From Flavipsychrobacter sp. (GTDB taxonomy: Bacteria > Bacteroidota > Bacteroidia > Chitinophagales > Chitinophagaceae), in NCBI GenBank assembly GCA_024508935.1, contig JANINW010000018.1, positions 253,125 to 317,124 on the forward strand: a stretch of 64,000 nt of DNA. The letters are read 5' to 3'. The position numbers and the translations under genes are program-made. This document shows positions 9,458 to 19,512 of this stretch, in pieces. Positions within the stretch are counted from its first letter, which is position 1; every line of letters starts with the position of its first letter. A model generated the notes under the pieces. That model worked only from the letters and a program-made list of their open reading frames with translations. It was not told the DNA's origin and searched no databases.

Positions 9458-10336
9458 CTATGCTTTAATATCGGCCTTATTTAGCAATGTACGGATAAAG
9501 TAGGCTGTATTTTGTTTGAGCAAAAATAGGCTACGGAATGCAGAATAGTATAATGAGTTTCCTTTGCGGTACTTCATTATCTCCAGTTCATGCTGTATAA
9601 GGGTTTTATGTAACTGTAATCGTTTGTCCGCGCTGGTGCTGGCACTGGCAATATGTACTACTGTGGTTGCGGCCAGGAAAAAGCTTTTGTATCCTGCTTG
9701 TTTAAACTGGTAACACCAAAGCTGGTCCTCACCGTACATAAAGAAACGCTCGTCCAGTTTTTTTTCAGGTAGCTCATCAAGCAGTGAGCGGCGAAACATC
9801 ATAAATGCACCGCTTACCCAATCGCACTCAGTATCGAAATCGCTATTGAAGTATTGATTAAGCATTTTCCGCGCTCTTACCTTGTAAGGCAATAAGTACA
9901 GTAAAGGCCGCACGAGATCCAGCAGTTCGTTGCCAACACTTCTGAAAGCCCTTACATAATGCTGCAACCTGCCATCCGGATAAACCAATCGCACAGTAAG
10001 AGGGCCTATTTCATTATGGCTTGCGGTATACTTAGCAGCAATGCTAATGCTATCTTCTGTAAGCCAGGTATCCGAGTTTAGTAACAGTATTATATCGCCA
10101 GACGCATGTTCTATACCCAGGTTATTACCTTTAGCAAACCCACCATTTACAGGACTCTTTACCAACTTTATTCCAGGGAAGCGGCCGAGGAAATCATCAG
10201 GGTTATCCTTTGTAGATGCATTGTCTACCAATACTATTTCATAGTCAACCCCTTTTGTGAAACGAATAACACTTTCAATACAATTGCAGGTTATCTCGAA
10301 CGTATTATAATTGACTATGATTACCGATACCAGCAT
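9458..10336 (-). CDS. Glycosyltransferase family 2
   Basis: A 292-residue GT2 enzyme with the GT-A fold: VSVIIVNYNTFEIT at the start, EIVLVDNAST, NGGFAKGNNLG, and a LLNSDTW metal/nucleotide-binding stretch, then GEDQLW as the likely catalytic-base region. It resembles rhamnosyltransferase-type (WbbL-like) enzymes. It transfers a sugar from a nucleotide donor to a growing glycan on the cytoplasmic face. Its ATG directly abuts the stop codon of the upstream methyltransferase, so the two are probably translationally coupled. Confidence 0.88.
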   Translation of the reverse strand: MLVSVIIVNYNTFEITCNCIESVIRFTKGVDYEIVLVDNASTKDNPDDFLGRFPGIKLVKSPVNGGFAKGNNLGIEHASGDIILLLNSDTWLTEDSISIAAKYTASHNEIGPLTVRLVYPDGRLQHYVRAFRSVGNELLDLVRPLLYLLPYKVRARKMLNQYFNSDFDTECDWVSGAFMMFRRSLLDELPEKKLDERFFMYGEDQLWCYQFKQAGYKSFFLAATTVVHIASASTSADKRLQLHKTLIQHELEIMKYRKGNSLYYSAFRSLFLLKQNTAYFIRTLLNKADIKA

Positions 10337-11053
10337 TTACAAAGGTTTTCGGGCTACCACTACAAAGTTTAGAGTAGCTATGTAATCTTTATCAACTTCA
10401 TCCAGCCAGCCGTAGAACGCGTTAATAAGCCATTTGATACGGAATATGAAATAAAAAGCCTTTAAAAGCCTGGCCTTGAATGATTTTTTGCCGTAGCAGG
10501 ATGAACGAATGCTATTCTGCAGCAATTGGCCCACCATAGCCCATTTACCGCCATTAGGTATTATCTCCAGGTCTGTAAAACCAGCCAGGTTTAAAACAAA
10601 TTCAAACCCGTATTTAGTAAACCGGAAAAAATCATGTGGCTCTTCGTGGTGTTCCCAGGCCATGGGCCCGGAAACAATGATATATCCTCCGGGTTTTAAT
10701 ATCCTGAATGCTTCAGAAAGCATTTTCCTATGGTCGGCTACGTGCTCTATGACCTGTGTGGTAAAAACAGTGTCTTTCGAATTGTCGGGCAATGGTATAT
10801 CGGTAGCTAAGCATAATATATCCACCAGGTTTCTGTCCGATTGTATGACATCACAACCTACATAGCTGTTGATCTTCCCTTCAAAAAAAGGTAGGTATGG
10901 CTTATTGCCACATCCAATATCCAGCACATCGCCCTTGGCATATTTACTTACAGCATTTTTTAGGTCACTAAAAAGATATTTAAATGACAGATAAGTAGGA
11001 CTGTTCAATCCTACTTTTGTAGAACTTAAACGCTGAAGATTTTCTTCTCTCAT
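10337..11053 (-). CDS. Class I SAM-dependent methyltransferase
   Basis: A 238-residue protein with methyltransferase motif I VLDIGCGNKPYLPFF, an acidic SAM-ribose position (VGCDV), and TTQVIEHVADHRKMLSEAFRILKPGG as the later motifs of the Methyltransf_11 group. Placed inside a glycan operon, it may methylate a sugar or lipid carrier, or cap a polysaccharide chain; this is inferred from context only. It lies 18 bases after the upstream GT2 gene and abuts the downstream one. Confidence 0.85.
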   Translation of the reverse strand: MREENLQRLSSTKVGLNSPTYLSFKYLFSDLKNAVSKYAKGDVLDIGCGNKPYLPFFEGKINSYVGCDVIQSDRNLVDILCLATDIPLPDNSKDTVFTTQVIEHVADHRKMLSEAFRILKPGGYIIVSGPMAWEHHEEPHDFFRFTKYGFEFVLNLAGFTDLEIIPNGGKWAMVGQLLQNSIRSSCYGKKSFKARLLKAFYFIFRIKWLINAFYGWLDEVDKDYIATLNFVVVARKPL

Positions 11054-11071
11054 TTTCGCACAGGTTATTTA

Positions 11072-11926
11072 TTATATATACCGTCTTAATTTTCCTTTTC
11101 GCACCATGTCCTCGAATTTCGACGGGAAGTATTTTTTTAAAATCAATTTTCCGACGAACCCGATATTACTTACAGAGAATTTCTGCATAATATCTTCATC
11201 AATATATTGGGGGCCAAAATAAGCCGGATGTTTGTTTATAATATAATCTGTCAGTGCATCATTTTTTATTTTATGACTCTTTAACTGACGTATCATGGAG
11301 TCAGCCAATACCCTGTAATCGTATAATATTTCATCCTGGTAGTGAAATTTAAAGCCTTTAAAGCAGGCATGCATCCACATTTCCCAATCTTCAACACCCT
11401 GGGATGGCATATTTTTATCATAGCCTCCGGTGACTTCCCAAACAGTTTTACGATAGATGGCACAAGCGTCTATGTAATTGGCGATCATCAATTTTTGAAG
11501 ATTGAAAGGTCCTGGCCGGAATACCTCGGTCTTATCTCCAAAATAAGCGGCATTGCCATAAACAATTGAAACATCTTTTCGGCTGTCCATAATTTCAATA
11601 CCCTTATAGACATACTCAGGTCGAATTTTGTTATCCGCATCTAATGGCAAAATGTATTCTCCTTTCGAAAGCGCAATAGCATTGTTTCGGCTGGTAGCCA
11701 AGCCTTGATTTTTTTGAAATATAACTTTATATAATCCTGTTTCTCCTAATGCACGTAACCGTTCATTGGTCAGCTCATCGGTAGATCCATCATTTACAAT
11801 AATGACTTCGTATAGATTCTTGTCGGCAATTTGATCAATACTTTGAACAGCATCGTCTATGTACTTACCATGATTATAGCAAGGTATAATTATTGAAACC
11901 CGAGGCTTGTACTCGTCATTTGACAT
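11072..11926 (-). CDS. Glycosyltransferase family 2
   Basis: A 284-residue GT2 enzyme: VSIIIPCYNHGKYIDDAV at the N terminus, VIIVNDGSTDE, LATSRNNAI, the DXD-type LPLDADNKI, and EDWEMW as the acceptor/catalytic region. It is the first gene of the leftward glycan operon (GT2, methyltransferase, GT2, flippase). The upstream gap of 157 bases, shared with a divergent surface protein gene, should hold the promoter; I see only a weak match there. Confidence 0.88.
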   Translation of the reverse strand: MSNDEYKPRVSIIIPCYNHGKYIDDAVQSIDQIADKNLYEVIIVNDGSTDELTNERLRALGETGLYKVIFQKNQGLATSRNNAIALSKGEYILPLDADNKIRPEYVYKGIEIMDSRKDVSIVYGNAAYFGDKTEVFRPGPFNLQKLMIANYIDACAIYRKTVWEVTGGYDKNMPSQGVEDWEMWMHACFKGFKFHYQDEILYDYRVLADSMIRQLKSHKIKNDALTDYIINKHPAYFGPQYIDEDIMQKFSVSNIGFVGKLILKKYFPSKFEDMVRKGKLRRYI

Positions 11927-12083
11927 TAGCGTATTAAATTATTATAGTAAATGCAATGTACAAAGATGCAGTATATTTTGTGAGTATAAAACCTTTGGGT
12001 GCACATGCAGGCCAGAGCTTATTGTATACTTAAGATGTTTTTTGTAATATTAAATCCATATTGAATATTCATCTTTACCTGGA

Positions 12084-14021
12084 ATGAAACCCGCAATAAT
12101 AATACGCATACTCTTGTTAGCCGGTATGTGTTTCTTTAAAAAAGATACATTAGGGCAATGTAATCTTAGTCTTTCTCTTCAGGATACAATACTGTTATGT
12201 AATGGTAGTAATATAAACCTGAATCCTGTAATTACCGGCACTAATATTATTTCAAAGATATTATGGTCTCCGTCAAGTGGTTTGTCAGATACAAGCATAT
12301 TGAATCCCGTAGCTACTATTGGAACTTCTGCAGTAAAATATTACCTCAATATTAAATCACTTATTCCTGCTAATCTCATTACAAATCCTGGGTTTAGTAG
12401 CGGCAACACAGGTTTTAGTACAGCGTACACATATAAAACTACAGGGCCTGTCAATCAAAAAGAGTATTGGGTAGCAACAAATCCGCAGGCTATTAATCCA
12501 TTGTGGCCATCTTCGGGAGATCATACAACAGGTACAGGTTTAATGTTTATCGCCGACGCAGCTACTGCTGCAAATACATCGTGCTGGTGCCAGGTGGTAA
12601 CGGTTAAACCCAATACTTATTACAAACTATCTGGCTGGGCAGCACTGATGTATCTGCCCCAGGCCATATTAAAATTTGAGATAAATGGTTCAACAGTCGG
12701 CAACCTGTTTACAACCAGTTCGTCCCTGGGTGTTTGGAATAAATATGAAGGTGAATGGTATAGCGGGGCATCAACTTCTGCCAGTATTTGTATCTATGAT
12801 ACAAATTTGACCGGGTACGGGAATGATTTTGCTCTTGATGATCTTGCTTTACAGGAAATATGTTTTACAAATGATAGTATAGTTATCAATCCTGTTTTGG
12901 TGAGCGCTCACATAACGGGCAATACAGTGATATGCGATGGCGATAGCCTTCATCTGCAAGCTACTGCCAATCCTTCGGCATCAGGTTATAGCTGGTTATG
13001 GCCGGGGGGTACATCCACACAACAGAATTTGGATTTGGCTAACCCGCCCGCTGGCAAATATCTTGTGTCGGCCACAGTAGGCGGATGTGCAGGTAAAGAT
13101 TCTGTAAATGTGCAGGTAATAAAATTAAATGTTGACTTGGGTAAAGATCAAAATCTGTGCAATGCGGCGCTGCCGGTATTGTCTCCCAACATATTGGGCG
13201 CAACTTATCTATGGCAAGATGGCAGTACAGCAGATAAATTTAGTGTACCTGGCAGCGGAAAATATTATGTAACGGTAACTGTGAACGGCTGCAGCCGTTC
13301 AGATACAATTACTATCAAAGCGCTGTTTGTAAATGTGGATGTAGGAACCGATACCAGCCTTTGTTTGGGGGATACACTAATATTATCCGCCCCCAATGGG
13401 TTTGACAAGTATGCATGGAGTACCGGGGCAACAGGTAAAAGTATCATAATAAAAGAGCCGGGTAAATATTGGGTAAGGGTATTGAAAGAGTACTGCGATG
13501 CTTTTGATACAGTTGATGTAACCTACCTTGATGGTAGGTTTTACTTGCCAGAGGATACTGTTTTATGCAATGGACAAGTATATGAACTGGAGGCTACTTC
13601 TATACATGGAAGCAAATATGAATGGAAAGATGGCAGCAGGGGGAATAAATACACCATAAGCCAGGCGGGCTTTTATTGGGTAAACGCTACCAATCAATGT
13701 GGCTCATTTGGAGATACAATCTGGGTTGAGTATGAAGAATGTGATTGCCGTCCTTTTGTACCTACTGCCTTTACACCAAATGGAGATGGCAGAAATGATG
13801 CAATACATCCCTACCTGCATTGTCCTGCCAAAGAATATAAGTTCATGATAGTGAACCGATGGGGGCAGGTAGTATTTGAAAGTAAAAATCCGAACAACAG
13901 GTGGGACGGGAACTTTAAAAACACTCCTGCTGAAGCTGGCACCTATTTCTACTACCTGGAGGTGAAAGGGCCGGATGGCAGAACATACAATATAAAAGGA
14001 AATATTACACTTGTTCACTAA
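12084..14021 (+). CDS. T9SS type B (CHU_C) secreted surface protein
   Basis: A 645-residue exported protein. The signal peptide ends near LGQC. Residues ~92-265 form a jelly-roll-like domain (NLITNPGFSSGNTGFS, NPLWPSSGDHTTGTGLMF, NLTGYGNDFALDDL) that resembles carbohydrate-binding or galactose-binding modules. Several Ig-like modules follow (~275-550), and residues ~553-645 are the gliding-motility C-terminal sorting domain (FTPNGDGRNDAIHP, VNRWGQVVFESK). Its N-terminal domain is shared with the gene at 17044 and its C-terminal ~365 residues with the gene at 14077. Role is probably adhesion or glycan binding at the surface. Confidence 0.85.
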   Translation: MKPAIIIRILLLAGMCFFKKDTLGQCNLSLSLQDTILLCNGSNINLNPVITGTNIISKILWSPSSGLSDTSILNPVATIGTSAVKYYLNIKSLIPANLITNPGFSSGNTGFSTAYTYKTTGPVNQKEYWVATNPQAINPLWPSSGDHTTGTGLMFIADAATAANTSCWCQVVTVKPNTYYKLSGWAALMYLPQAILKFEINGSTVGNLFTTSSSLGVWNKYEGEWYSGASTSASICIYDTNLTGYGNDFALDDLALQEICFTNDSIVINPVLVSAHITGNTVICDGDSLHLQATANPSASGYSWLWPGGTSTQQNLDLANPPAGKYLVSATVGGCAGKDSVNVQVIKLNVDLGKDQNLCNAALPVLSPNILGATYLWQDGSTADKFSVPGSGKYYVTVTVNGCSRSDTITIKALFVNVDVGTDTSLCLGDTLILSAPNGFDKYAWSTGATGKSIIIKEPGKYWVRVLKEYCDAFDTVDVTYLDGRFYLPEDTVLCNGQVYELEATSIHGSKYEWKDGSRGNKYTISQAGFYWVNATNQCGSFGDTIWVEYEECDCRPFVPTAFTPNGDGRNDAIHPYLHCPAKEYKFMIVNRWGQVVFESKNPNNRWDGNFKNTPAEAGTYFYYLEVKGPDGRTYNIKGNITLVH

Positions 14022-14076
14022 TATTCAGAATTCACCTATAGCAGAACGCAGATATAATGTATTGGAATAATCATTT

Positions 14077-16974
14077 ATGGCTATGAGTAGTGCAACAAAA
14101 GTTATAATTCACGTAATTTTTTTCCTGGGTAGTATTAATGCATTTTCCCAAATACCTACTTCAGGGCTTGTAGCACACTGGCCTTTTAGCGGAAACGCAA
14201 ATGATATTAGTGGTAATGGGCACCATGGTAATATTAATACAGCCACATTTACTTCCGGCGCTTCCGGACTATCCAATACAGCACTATTATTTAACAATGT
14301 GAACAGCTGTGTAGGTATTCCGTACAGCAGCTCATTTAACATGAGTGCGCTTTCAATGTGCGCCGTTTTTAAAACTACCGCGTTTTATGGCGGACCATGC
14401 CAGGGTAATTTTATCCTCTCCCGGGGAACGCAAGGCTTTAACGGTAGCCTTATATTAGATTATTTTGATAACGCCTATAATAGTTGCAGCGTTTCAGATA
14501 CAAACTATTATGTTTTTGCCGGCCAGGTAGGGCCAACCGTTTTGCCGGCTACGACTATGCAAAATGCTACCAGGGTGCATACCAATTACTGGTATTGTTT
14601 TGTACTCACTTTTGACGGCACTACCGGCAAGCTATACGTAAACGGGACTTTGATAAACAGCTTCACCGGCTGGTCGGCCATGGGTTCTTCTACAGATAGT
14701 ATCTGCATTGGTAAATATCCCTGGGGAGGTGTGTCATACCCATACAATTTTATTGGTGCTATAGATGATATCGCTATATACAACAGGGCTTTAACAGCAA
14801 CAGAAGTAGGAGACTATTGCAATGCTATTTTGGTGCCGGATACACTGGTTTATATAAGCCAGCCGCTGAATAAAACAGCTTTTTGTCCGGGTGATACGGT
14901 TCATGTGAATTATAACCTTACATATAATTTCAATACCGGGAATATATTTACAGCAGAGCTATCCAATGGCAGCGGCAGTTTCGCCAGCCCTGTGGCTATA
15001 GGTACACTTACATCATCTGTACCGGGCAAAATAATTTGTACCATTCCTGCGGGTACGCCTGCCGGCACTGGTTATCGTATCAGGGTACGTTCCTCCAACC
15101 CCGTGCGTACTTCAGCAGACAACGGGGTAAACCTGGCAGTAAATCCAAAACCTACGCCTGTGCTTACTAACAATAGCCCGGTATGTGCAGGGGATACCAT
15201 TAAACTAACCGCCACCTACGCTTCGGGCACTTTCAATTGGACCGGCCCGGGTTCTTACACATTTACGGGGTCTGGTGTAAAAAGGCCTAATGCTACACCG
15301 GCTATGGGAGGTACCTATACGGTAATAACAACTGCGGCCGGGTGTAAAGACACTTCTACATTAAACGTAACTGTAAATGCAAAGCCTACTCCGGTAACTA
15401 CTAATAATAGCCCGGTGTGTGAAGGGGATAGTATAAAACTTGGTGCTACTTATGGCGGCGCTACCTTCAGCTGGTTCGGTCCTGGTACTTATACAAATAC
15501 CGGGGGAAGCGTGATACGACCTAATGCTACCACAGCTATGAGCGGCACTTATACTGTTGTGAGCACAGCAAATGGTTGCGTAGATACCACAAACCTGAAT
15601 GTGGTAGTTGTTACCAAACCGGCGCCATTACTGACTAATAACAGCCCAGTTTGCGTCGGCGATAGTATTAAGTTATCTGCCAGTTATGGCTCTGCTACCT
15701 TTACCTGGAGCGGCCCGGGGGGCTACAACTATACCGGGGCCAACGTAATACGCCCGAATGCCACATCGTTAATGGCGGGTACATATACTATAGTTACCGT
15801 GTTAGGCGTATGTCGCGATACCTCAAACCTTACTGTAGTGGTTAACCCCACCCCGGTAGTTAACATAACAGGCAATATTAATATTTGCGACGGGGATAGC
15901 CTGCACCTCAAAAGCACCAGCAGCCCTGCTGCATCGTCTTATAGCTGGAATTGGCCTGGTGGAGCCTCAGTTAAGCAGAATATAGATATAGCCAATGCGG
16001 TTGCAGGCAGCTATGTGGTAAATGCCTCGAACGGTAACTGCATCGGCAAAGATTCTGTGAATGTGCAGGTAACGCAACTGAACGTAGACCTTGGTAAAGA
16101 CCAGAACCTGTGTAATGTAAACCTGCCTGTATTGTCGCCAGGGATTGCGGGGGCAAGCTATTTGTGGCAGGATGGCAGTACCGCCAGTACTTTTGCAGTA
16201 CCCGGCAGCGGTAAATATTATGTAACCGTAACCTTAAACGGTTGCAAACGTTCAGATACAGTAAATATTAAGGCTTTATATGTAAATGTGAACATAGGTG
16301 ATGATACCAGTCTTTGCGAGGGTGATACGCTGAAATTATTGGCACAGGATGGATTTGATAAATATGCCTGGAGTACCGGCGCAACAGGCAAAACTATTGT
16401 AATAAAGGAGCAGGGCAAATACTGGGTAAGGGTATTGAAAGACTATTGCGACGCTTTTGATACCGTAAATGTATCTTATTTAGACGGGAGGTTATACCTG
16501 CCGGAAGATACAACACTTTGTAACGGCGAAATTTTTCAATTAGAGGTCGTATCAATAGATGGTAGTGATTATCGCTGGCAGGACGGAGCAGGAGGTAATA
16601 AATATACTGTAGAGAAAGGAGGGTACTACTGGGTAAATGCTACCAACCAATGTGGCTCATTCGGAGATACCGTTTGGGTAGAATACGAAGAATGTGATTG
16701 TAAACCCGTTGTGCCAACAGCGTTTTCACCAAACGGTGACGGCCGGAACGATTATCTGCACCCTTTTATTTATTGTACACCTAAATCCTACAAATTCATG
16801 ATACTGAACAGGTGGGGCGAAGTAGTATTTAAATCGCAGAACGTGTTGGATAAATGGGATGGCAGTTATAAAGGGGTGCCTGCTGAACTTGGGTCCTATT
16901 TCTACTACCTGGAAGTAATGGGTCCTAATGGGCATATCTTCCGCGAAAAAGGAGACATAACTTTAGTACACTAA
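14077..16974 (+). CDS. LamG-domain T9SS type B surface protein
   Basis: A 965-residue exported protein. After a signal peptide (~residues 1-25, ending NAFSQ), residues ~28-250 form a LamG/concanavalin A-like domain (GLVAHWPFSGNANDISGNGH, LYVNGTLINSF, IDDIAIYNRALTATEV), a common glycan- or protein-binding jelly roll. A linker domain (~255-355) is followed by three tandem Ig-like repeats of exactly 78 residues (~358-591), then a region nearly collinear with the C-terminal half of the preceding gene, ending in the CHU_C sorting domain. ATG at 14077; an ATG two codons later (MSSATK) is also possible. Follows the preceding gene by 55 bases, so co-transcription is possible. Confidence 0.85.
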   Translation: MAMSSATKVIIHVIFFLGSINAFSQIPTSGLVAHWPFSGNANDISGNGHHGNINTATFTSGASGLSNTALLFNNVNSCVGIPYSSSFNMSALSMCAVFKTTAFYGGPCQGNFILSRGTQGFNGSLILDYFDNAYNSCSVSDTNYYVFAGQVGPTVLPATTMQNATRVHTNYWYCFVLTFDGTTGKLYVNGTLINSFTGWSAMGSSTDSICIGKYPWGGVSYPYNFIGAIDDIAIYNRALTATEVGDYCNAILVPDTLVYISQPLNKTAFCPGDTVHVNYNLTYNFNTGNIFTAELSNGSGSFASPVAIGTLTSSVPGKIICTIPAGTPAGTGYRIRVRSSNPVRTSADNGVNLAVNPKPTPVLTNNSPVCAGDTIKLTATYASGTFNWTGPGSYTFTGSGVKRPNATPAMGGTYTVITTAAGCKDTSTLNVTVNAKPTPVTTNNSPVCEGDSIKLGATYGGATFSWFGPGTYTNTGGSVIRPNATTAMSGTYTVVSTANGCVDTTNLNVVVVTKPAPLLTNNSPVCVGDSIKLSASYGSATFTWSGPGGYNYTGANVIRPNATSLMAGTYTIVTVLGVCRDTSNLTVVVNPTPVVNITGNINICDGDSLHLKSTSSPAASSYSWNWPGGASVKQNIDIANAVAGSYVVNASNGNCIGKDSVNVQVTQLNVDLGKDQNLCNVNLPVLSPGIAGASYLWQDGSTASTFAVPGSGKYYVTVTLNGCKRSDTVNIKALYVNVNIGDDTSLCEGDTLKLLAQDGFDKYAWSTGATGKTIVIKEQGKYWVRVLKDYCDAFDTVNVSYLDGRLYLPEDTTLCNGEIFQLEVVSIDGSDYRWQDGAGGNKYTVEKGGYYWVNATNQCGSFGDTVWVEYEECDCKPVVPTAFSPNGDGRNDYLHPFIYCTPKSYKFMILNRWGEVVFKSQNVLDKWDGSYKGVPAELGSYFYYLEVMGPNGHIFREKGDITLVH
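15148..15849 (+). repeat. Three tandem 234-bp coding repeats
   Basis: Units begin at 15148, 15382 and 15616 at lysine codons of K-P-x-P and are exactly 234 bp each. Each encodes an Ig-like module with NNSPVC, GDxIKL, FxWxGPG and TYT. Equal length without indels suggests recent or constrained duplication. Confidence 0.85.
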
Positions 16975-17043
16975 TTCCGTGGAAAATATTTGTATATTTA
17001 TCTATGTACAATAATTTGTTAATTAGTCTTCTAAACTTATATA

Positions 17044-19413
17044 ATGAATCAATTTTCAAAACCACTCATTATCCTGGTACTACTGTTAGGTATATGCTCA
17101 CAAAAAGCTTCTGCCCAATGTGGTGTTACCATTACATTGGTGGACTCAATTAATACCTGTAACCAATCTACGGTTACTTTAAATGCAACGGCTGTCAGCA
17201 GTTCTAACCCAATAATAAGAACGGTATGGTCTCCAGCTACTGGTTTATCTAATCCGAATATTCTGAATCCTGTTGTTACCGTTACACCCATCCCTAAATT
17301 ATATACTCTTTCAGTAGATACCAGGGTCTCGTCCAATTTGATAACCAATCCTGATTTTTCAGGAGGTAATACAGGGTTTAGTTCTTCCTATTCCTATTTT
17401 ACAAGCGGACCTGCCAACCAAGGCAGGTATTACATCAATACCAACCCGGTAAATATTAACCCCCTTTGGCCGTCTATGGGCGACCATACTACGGGTACAG
17501 GCAATATGTTCCTGGCTGATGCTTCTACAAGTGCCAATACATCATTTTGGTGCCAAACTGTAAGTGTTACGCCTAATAGAAAGTACTTGCTTAGTGCCTG
17601 GACAACCCAATTATATCCTCCCCAGGCTGTTTTTAGTTTCAAAATAAATGGTGTGCAGGTTGGTAATGTACATACTACAAGCAGTACTTCAGGAACATGG
17701 ACCCAGTTTACAGGGGAGTGGTTCAGTGGTGCAGCAACTACTGCCAGCATTTGTATAACAGATACAAACCTTACTGGTTACGGCAATGACTTTGCTATAG
17801 ATGATATAGCCATGTATGAAATCTGCACCACTAAAGACAGTGTATATTTAAGTCCTTTTAACGTTACAACTACCATATTTGGTGATACTAATTTATGTAG
17901 TGGTAAAAACCTGGCTTTAACAGCATATAGCCTCCCTACTTTCGGAGTTACCTATTCATGGGCAGGGCCTAACGGCTTCACCTCGTCAACAGCAAATGCA
18001 AATGTTTCAAATATACCGTTAGCCGGTGCCGGTAATTATATAGTTACGGCTACTATTGCTCCCGGTTGTTTTGCCAAAGACACGGCACATGTCGTAGTGG
18101 CTCCGAGTCCGGCAAATCACATTGCAACAAGCAATGCGCCTGTATGCCAGGGGAATACGCTTAGTTTTACAGCTAATTCATCTTCTGCCGGTGTGACATA
18201 TGGTTGGGTCGGCCCCAATAGTTTCACCTCCGTTACACAAAATCCTTCAATACCTAATGTCTCATTAGCAGCTACAGGAAACTATATTGTTACCTATACG
18301 CTGGGTGCCTGTTCAGTAAAAGACACCCTGGCAGTTTTAGTAAAGCCAACACCGCCGGCGCCTAATGCCGCCAATAACACACCTGTATGTGTTGGCCAAA
18401 CTGTTAATCTTACTGCCTCAACTGTGCCCGGAGCCACCTATTCATGGATTGGGCCATTATCTTTCACATCTACACAGCAAAATCCGTCTTTTATAGCCGG
18501 CAGTACTGCAAGTGCCGGTATATATAGTGTTGTAGCAATCATAAACGGTTGTTCTTCAGCAGCTGATACCACCAACGTGATCCTTAATTCTTCCCCGGTT
18601 GTCAACATATACCCGAGCCCTAATGACACGATATGCGATGGCAGCAAGGTCACTTTTGTAGCGTTGCCATTCCCGCCAGGCGCTAACCTTACATACCAAT
18701 GGCTGGTAAACAATGCACCAGTATCAGGAGCAACCAATGTCAGCTTCCCAACTACTGGTATTGTGGATGGAGATATGGTTGCCTGCGTGATGACCAACCC
18801 TACAGCATGCGCAACTTCATACACAGATACAAGTAACTATATACATATGACGGTATTGCCATGGCTGGCACCTTCGGTTACCATTACATCCAACCCCACT
18901 ACTCCGCTCAGCCCTAATGAAATGATCAATTTCACGGCTACGGCTATTAATGCCGGTAATTCGCCGAAATATCAATGGCAGCGGAACAATACGGATATAG
19001 TAGGTGCCTTATCTGATACCTGGGGTACCTGGCAGCTGTATAATAACGATAGTATCAGCGTTATTGTAAAAAGCAGCTATTTATGCCCTCAGCCAACTAC
19101 CGATACCAGCAACTATATAAAAGTGGTAGTGCTAACTTCTGTAGACGCAGCCGGGAACAGATCTAAGATTACATTATATCCAAATCCTTCTAATGGAAGG
19201 ATCATAGTTAAGGGTGATATAAATATTACAGGTAAGGCAAATATGGAGATAATCAATATGGCAGGCCAGGTAGTATATCATTCGCCAATTGCTGTTCAAA
19301 ATGGTAAGCTGTACCAGGAGATGAACCTTGAACACCTGGCCGCAGGAGCTTATACAGCGGTTATTAAATCTGAAGCTAAGAATTATACTATTAAGTTTAA
19401 TATAAGCAGGTAA
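17044..19413 (+). CDS. T9SS type A secreted surface protein
   Basis: A 789-residue exported protein. Signal peptide residues ~1-24 (ending KASAQ). The region ~92-265 is homologous to the N-terminal jelly-roll domain of the gene at 12084 (NLITNPDFSGGNTGFSSS, NPLWPSMGDHTTGTGNMF). Three PKD/Ig-like modules (~275-520), each with a GPxxFTS pattern, and two more Ig-like modules follow. The end (~710-789) is a type A T9SS sorting domain (ITLYPNPSNGRI, MAGQVVYHS, YTIKFNISR), unlike the type B end of its two neighbours. Surface-exposed; binding role inferred. A strong terminator follows. Confidence 0.85.
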   Translation: MNQFSKPLIILVLLLGICSQKASAQCGVTITLVDSINTCNQSTVTLNATAVSSSNPIIRTVWSPATGLSNPNILNPVVTVTPIPKLYTLSVDTRVSSNLITNPDFSGGNTGFSSSYSYFTSGPANQGRYYINTNPVNINPLWPSMGDHTTGTGNMFLADASTSANTSFWCQTVSVTPNRKYLLSAWTTQLYPPQAVFSFKINGVQVGNVHTTSSTSGTWTQFTGEWFSGAATTASICITDTNLTGYGNDFAIDDIAMYEICTTKDSVYLSPFNVTTTIFGDTNLCSGKNLALTAYSLPTFGVTYSWAGPNGFTSSTANANVSNIPLAGAGNYIVTATIAPGCFAKDTAHVVVAPSPANHIATSNAPVCQGNTLSFTANSSSAGVTYGWVGPNSFTSVTQNPSIPNVSLAATGNYIVTYTLGACSVKDTLAVLVKPTPPAPNAANNTPVCVGQTVNLTASTVPGATYSWIGPLSFTSTQQNPSFIAGSTASAGIYSVVAIINGCSSAADTTNVILNSSPVVNIYPSPNDTICDGSKVTFVALPFPPGANLTYQWLVNNAPVSGATNVSFPTTGIVDGDMVACVMTNPTACATSYTDTSNYIHMTVLPWLAPSVTITSNPTTPLSPNEMINFTATAINAGNSPKYQWQRNNTDIVGALSDTWGTWQLYNNDSISVIVKSSYLCPQPTTDTSNYIKVVVLTSVDAAGNRSKITLYPNPSNGRIIVKGDINITGKANMEIINMAGQVVYHSPIAVQNGKLYQEMNLEHLAAGAYTAVIKSEAKNYTIKFNISR

Positions 19414-19470
19414 AAATCGTATTATAATTCCTGCTATAGCAGCAGCTGTATTTATTTATTCAACAGATAA

Positions 19471-19505
19471 TATAAAGAGCCATGAAAATGGCTCTTTATA
19501 TCTTT
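19471..19505 (+). terminator. Intrinsic terminator after the T9SS type A gene
   Basis: A perfect 13-bp stem (19471-19483 with 19488-19500) closes a GAAA tetraloop and is followed by TCTTT. It separates the surface protein genes from the nuo operon. Confidence 0.8.
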
Positions 19506-19512
19506 ATAATGC

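Noticed and set aside
7967-11926. A complete O-antigen or capsule locus
   Set aside because: Only four glycan genes are present, with no polymerase, chain-length regulator or sugar-nucleotide synthesis genes beside them, so only partial glycan assembly can be claimed.
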